A DNA stretch of 64,000 nucleotides. Origin: Desulfobacteraceae bacterium. GTDB taxonomy: Bacteria; Desulfobacterota; Desulfobacteria; Desulfobacterales; UBA5852. A program made the position numbers and the translations under genes. This document shows, piece by piece, positions 62,193-64,000 of this stretch; the first letter of the stretch is position 1, and every line of letters starts with the position of its first letter. The DNA lies in the NCBI GenBank assembly GCA_014237395.1, contig JABZFP010000044.1:88561-152560 (forward strand), given 5' to 3'. The notes beneath the pieces are model-generated. The model ran no database searches, was not told where the DNA came from, and saw nothing but the letters and a program-made list of their open reading frames with translations.

Positions 62193-62699
62193 ATGAAAAA
62201 TGTTGAAATACATCTTAAATGCGATTCTGAATCTGCATTGCGTATTATCAAGGGTCAAATAGATCCGGCTTCGGGTATACGCATTCTCAGAATAATGAAA
62301 GATCCATGGTTTTGGGGAAAGATCGAAAATAATCAGATTAAAATTTGGCCCAAAGGACCGAATAAGGATATCTCAGCCGCTTATATTACAGGGCAAATAG
62401 ATGAAAATGATGAAGGGTCAATTCTAGTCGGAAAGATCGTGAATGATCCAATTTTCAGAGTCCCTGCATGGCTGCTTGCTATAGCGGCTTTGGTTGGATT
62501 CCCCGCATTTGGTTACTTTATGTATTCCATGGTGTCTCTGGGTGATAATTTCGTTCTCTCATTCCTGATCACCATTGTTTCAATCGGAATCGTTGTAATT
62601 GGGATTCTTCAAAGGACCTCTGAAGGCCAAGAAGAAGATCTTGAGAAGTTTCTCAGAAGTGCATTTGGACAGATAGCAATATCAATTAAAATTGCATAA
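62193..62699 (+). CDS. cassette 2: membrane protein, unknown function
   Basis: This 168-residue protein starts 14 bp after the boundary box. The first 85 residues are hydrophilic and beta-rich (KNVEIHLKCDSESALRIIKG, IRILRIMKDPWFWGKIENNQ). Then two transmembrane helices (about 93-115 and 121-142) and a short charged tail follow. The stop codon lies within the outer box of attC 2. No family is recognised. The gene is AT-rich, as is common for cassette genes. It has no recognisable ribosome site, so the exact start is open. Confidence 0.75.
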   Translation: MKNVEIHLKCDSESALRIIKGQIDPASGIRILRIMKDPWFWGKIENNQIKIWPKGPNKDISAAYITGQIDENDEGSILVGKIVNDPIFRVPAWLLAIAALVGFPAFGYFMYSMVSLGDNFVLSFLITIVSIGIVVIGILQRTSEGQEEDLEKFLRSAFGQIAISIKIA

Positions 62700-62755
62700 C
62701 AATCTGCTGGTTGGGACGCGCAAGAAGCGCGCGCCCCACATCATAGGCGTTAGCT
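62694..62755 (+). repeat. attC site of cassette 2
   Basis: The outer boxes are GCATAAC (62694-62700), the complement of this cassette's first bases GTTATGC, and GTTAGCT (62749-62755), which opens cassette 3. The middle forms a hairpin with GCGC/GCGC arms around AAGAA and flanking GGG/CCC pairs. The inner boxes are less regular than in the other two sites. Confidence 0.88.
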
Positions 62756-62783
62756 GGCCAATTACACAACGGAGGAAAAAGAC

Positions 62784-63803
62784 ATGAAGATCTTGCTTGC
62801 TGCAATCCACATGACTGCAGTGCTACTGCTAGGGGTAGCTGGACCTGCGTTTGCACAGGATCCAGTTCAGGTTACCGCCAACAACTACGTCCGTGCCGAG
62901 ACAGATTTCCAGATGAATGACTACGTAGACAAGTATGGTTGTTTTGGCAAATTTCTCCACAGTCGTGATCCCTATGACGTAAACAACCAGGTGACGATCC
63001 GGGCCAACCGCGACACGCTTTACTCGTTCGGCGTGTTCGACCTGAGGTCGCCGCTTACGATCACGCTTCCGGAAACCGGGGAGCGCTATCAGTCCTTGAT
63101 GATCGTAAATCAGGATCATTCGATCTGGAGTTTCTACGGTCCCAGGACAGGAACTCTGACAGAGGAGAAAGCGGGTACTCGTTACGTATTTCTGGCCCTT
63201 AGGACCTTCGCGGATCCGAACGATGAGCAAGATATGAAGGAAGCGCATCGGATTCAGGATGCGGTCAAGGTCCAACAGGCTGACGTCGGTAAGCTCGACG
63301 TGCCCGATTGGAACAAGGAAGAAGTCGAGCAGATGCGAGAGACGATCAATGTAGTTTCATCCACGGTCACGGACAGTTCCAAGATGTTTGGCAGGAAAGA
63401 AAACCTGGATCCGGTCTACTGGTTGCTGGGGGCGGCACTCGGTTGGGGCGGGCTGCCGTCTGAGGCTGCCACCTATGCGAATGTGGTCCCCGAAAAGAAC
63501 GACGGCAAGACCCCGTACACACTCACCGTGACGGACGTGCCGGTGTATGGCTTCTGGTCTGTGACCCTCTACGACGACAAGGGCTGGATGCCGGTCAACG
63601 AATACAACGCCTACTCGTTCAACAACGTCACAGCCAAGAAGGAAAAGGATGGGAGCATCACCATCCACTTCGGCGGTGACCCGAAGGCCGACAACTTCTT
63701 GCCGATTGTACCGGGATGGAATTACATCGTCAGAATGTATCAGCCGGGACCGGAAATCCTGAACGGCAGTTGGACATTTCCAAGTGCGAAGCCTATCGAA
63801 TGA
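62784..63803 (+). CDS. cassette 3: secreted DUF1254/DUF1214 protein
   Basis: This 339-residue protein has GGAGG before its start and a signal peptide (cleavage after GPAFA). The N-terminal half carries the DUF1254 pattern (NDYVDKYGCFGKFLHSRDPY, TIRANRDTLYSFGVFDLRSP, LMIVNQDHSIWSFYG). The C-terminal half has DUF1214 features (YTLTVTDVPVYGFWSVTLYD, ITIHFGGDPKADNFLPIVPG). These proteins are envelope-associated and not characterised. Composition is closer to the host than in cassettes 1 and 2, so it may come from a different source. Confidence 0.88.
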   Translation: MKILLAAIHMTAVLLLGVAGPAFAQDPVQVTANNYVRAETDFQMNDYVDKYGCFGKFLHSRDPYDVNNQVTIRANRDTLYSFGVFDLRSPLTITLPETGERYQSLMIVNQDHSIWSFYGPRTGTLTEEKAGTRYVFLALRTFADPNDEQDMKEAHRIQDAVKVQQADVGKLDVPDWNKEEVEQMRETINVVSSTVTDSSKMFGRKENLDPVYWLLGAALGWGGLPSEAATYANVVPEKNDGKTPYTLTVTDVPVYGFWSVTLYDDKGWMPVNEYNAYSFNNVTAKKEKDGSITIHFGGDPKADNFLPIVPGWNYIVRMYQPGPEILNGSWTFPSAKPIE

Positions 63804-63828
63804 AGGGCTCTCAGGCGGAAGGAAGACC

Positions 63829-63889
63829 AGCTAACAAACAGTTGCAGCGGACGGCGCTATCGCGCCGCCGCTGAACTGGGTCGTTATGT
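63829..63889 (+). repeat. attC site of cassette 3
   Basis: The outer boxes are AGCTAAC (63829-63835), complementary to GTTAGCT that opens this cassette, and GTTATGT (63883-63889), which opens cassette 4. The inner arms CAGTTGCAGCGG and CCGCTGAACTG pair with one extra G at 63844, the extrahelical base. The loop is GC-rich with GGCG/CGCC arms. Confidence 0.92.
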
Positions 63890-63913
63890 GTTTCGAATTC
63901 GAGAGTAGCCTAA

Positions 63914-64000
63914 ATGAAAATTGACAGTGGCGCGCTTAGGTCAATCAGATTAATAAGAAAGTTCCAATTTTGGCTTCTGATTTTGGCGATTCCATTTTTA
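63914..64000 (+). CDS. cassette 4: start of an unknown protein (cut by window edge)
   Basis: An ATG 25 bp after the crossover point opens a frame of 29 codons that runs off the right edge. It begins MKIDSGALRSIRLIRKFQFW and then becomes hydrophobic (LLILAIPFL), suggesting a membrane helix. AT-rich composition and position are as for the other cassette genes. Nothing further can be said. Confidence 0.6.
   Translation, partial: MKIDSGALRSIRLIRKFQFWLLILAIPFL

Larger units (their letters stand above)
61635..64000 (+). mobile_element. integron gene-cassette array (integrase not in window)
   Basis: Three complete single-gene cassettes and the start of a fourth, all in the same orientation, are divided by attC sites at 62099-62179, 62694-62755 and 63829-63889. 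In each complete cassette the outer box of its attC is the reverse complement of the cassette's own first bases: GTTACAC/GTGTAAC for the first, GTTATGC/GCATAAC for the second, and GTTAGCT/AGCTAAC for the third. Boxes differ between cassettes but match within each, as expected from insertion of circles. GC content drops in the first two. With no integrase seen, it is a CALIN-type cluster or one end of a larger integron. Confidence 0.92.

Noticed and set aside
1..64000. tRNA, rRNA, CRISPR arrays and complete insertion sequences
   Set aside because: I looked for CCA-ended cloverleaf sequences, evenly spaced direct repeats and transposase frames with inverted ends and saw none that I could support.

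Overview
The window is GC-rich, densely coded bacterial chromosome from a diderm. Envelope and lipid genes (plsB, fabI, an LpxH-like phosphatase, many predicted lipoproteins and periplasmic proteins), a cytochrome bd oxidase, a small c-type cytochrome, CHASE2 kinase and FHA genes, and several uncharacterised families common in sulfate- and metal-reducing lineages suggest a Desulfobacterota (deltaproteobacterial) organism, possibly Desulfobacterales. This is inferred from gene content only; no rRNA or tRNA gene was seen.

Layout. 1-9.0 kb: a leftward run of ten genes for exported or membrane proteins. They are a small coupled leader protein, a von Willebrand A protein, a DUF3592 protein, a large secreted protein with a C-terminal HERTH metalloprotease-like motif, four small secreted proteins, LemA and a DUF3137 protein cut by the window edge. 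A divergent 1080-residue regulator (MalT-like NTPase plus SARP/BTAD domains) starts at 9.2 kb, and direct repeats with an 11-bp period lie between them. 12.6-24 kb: rightward housekeeping and lipid genes, namely a cupin, an SMP-30-like protein, a PAS protein, an unusual PRPP synthetase, PlsB, an M20 peptidase, a MATE exporter, plant-type FabI, a DUF2914 protein and a diguanylate cyclase. 24-30.8 kb: cydDC facing away from cydABX. 31-34.7 kb: an LpxH-like phosphatase, a trypsin-like protease with a coiled coil inserted in its catalytic domain, an aldo/keto reductase and a DUF6125-like protein. 34.8-40.3 kb: CHASE2 Ser/Thr kinase with FHA partner, mini diheme lipoprotein, MscS channel and a second FHA protein. 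40.5-47.7 kb: small conserved genes including DegV, DUF99, CoaE and a shikimate-kinase-like protein. 47.8-61.3 kb: a divergent class III nucleotidyl cyclase-like protein, then lipoate ligase, fumarase, an alpha/beta hydrolase, an AhpF-N-like/HEAT fusion and the 2-oxoglutarate dehydrogenase operon sucA-sucB-lpd.

From 61.63 kb to the right edge the composition becomes AT-rich and the organisation changes to an integron gene-cassette array. Three attC sites separate three complete cassettes and the start of a fourth. For each complete cassette the first bases after the crossover G are the reverse complement of the outer box of its own attC site, the expected signature of cassettes inserted as circles. 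No integrase gene is present in the visible part.

Three related intergenic repeats (38.2, 50.1 and 55.4 kb) each lie between divergently transcribed genes. The 2-oxoglutarate dehydrogenase E2, lipoate ligase and fumarase genes together suggest an oxidative TCA segment, and cytochrome bd suggests oxygen scavenging or microaerobic respiration.
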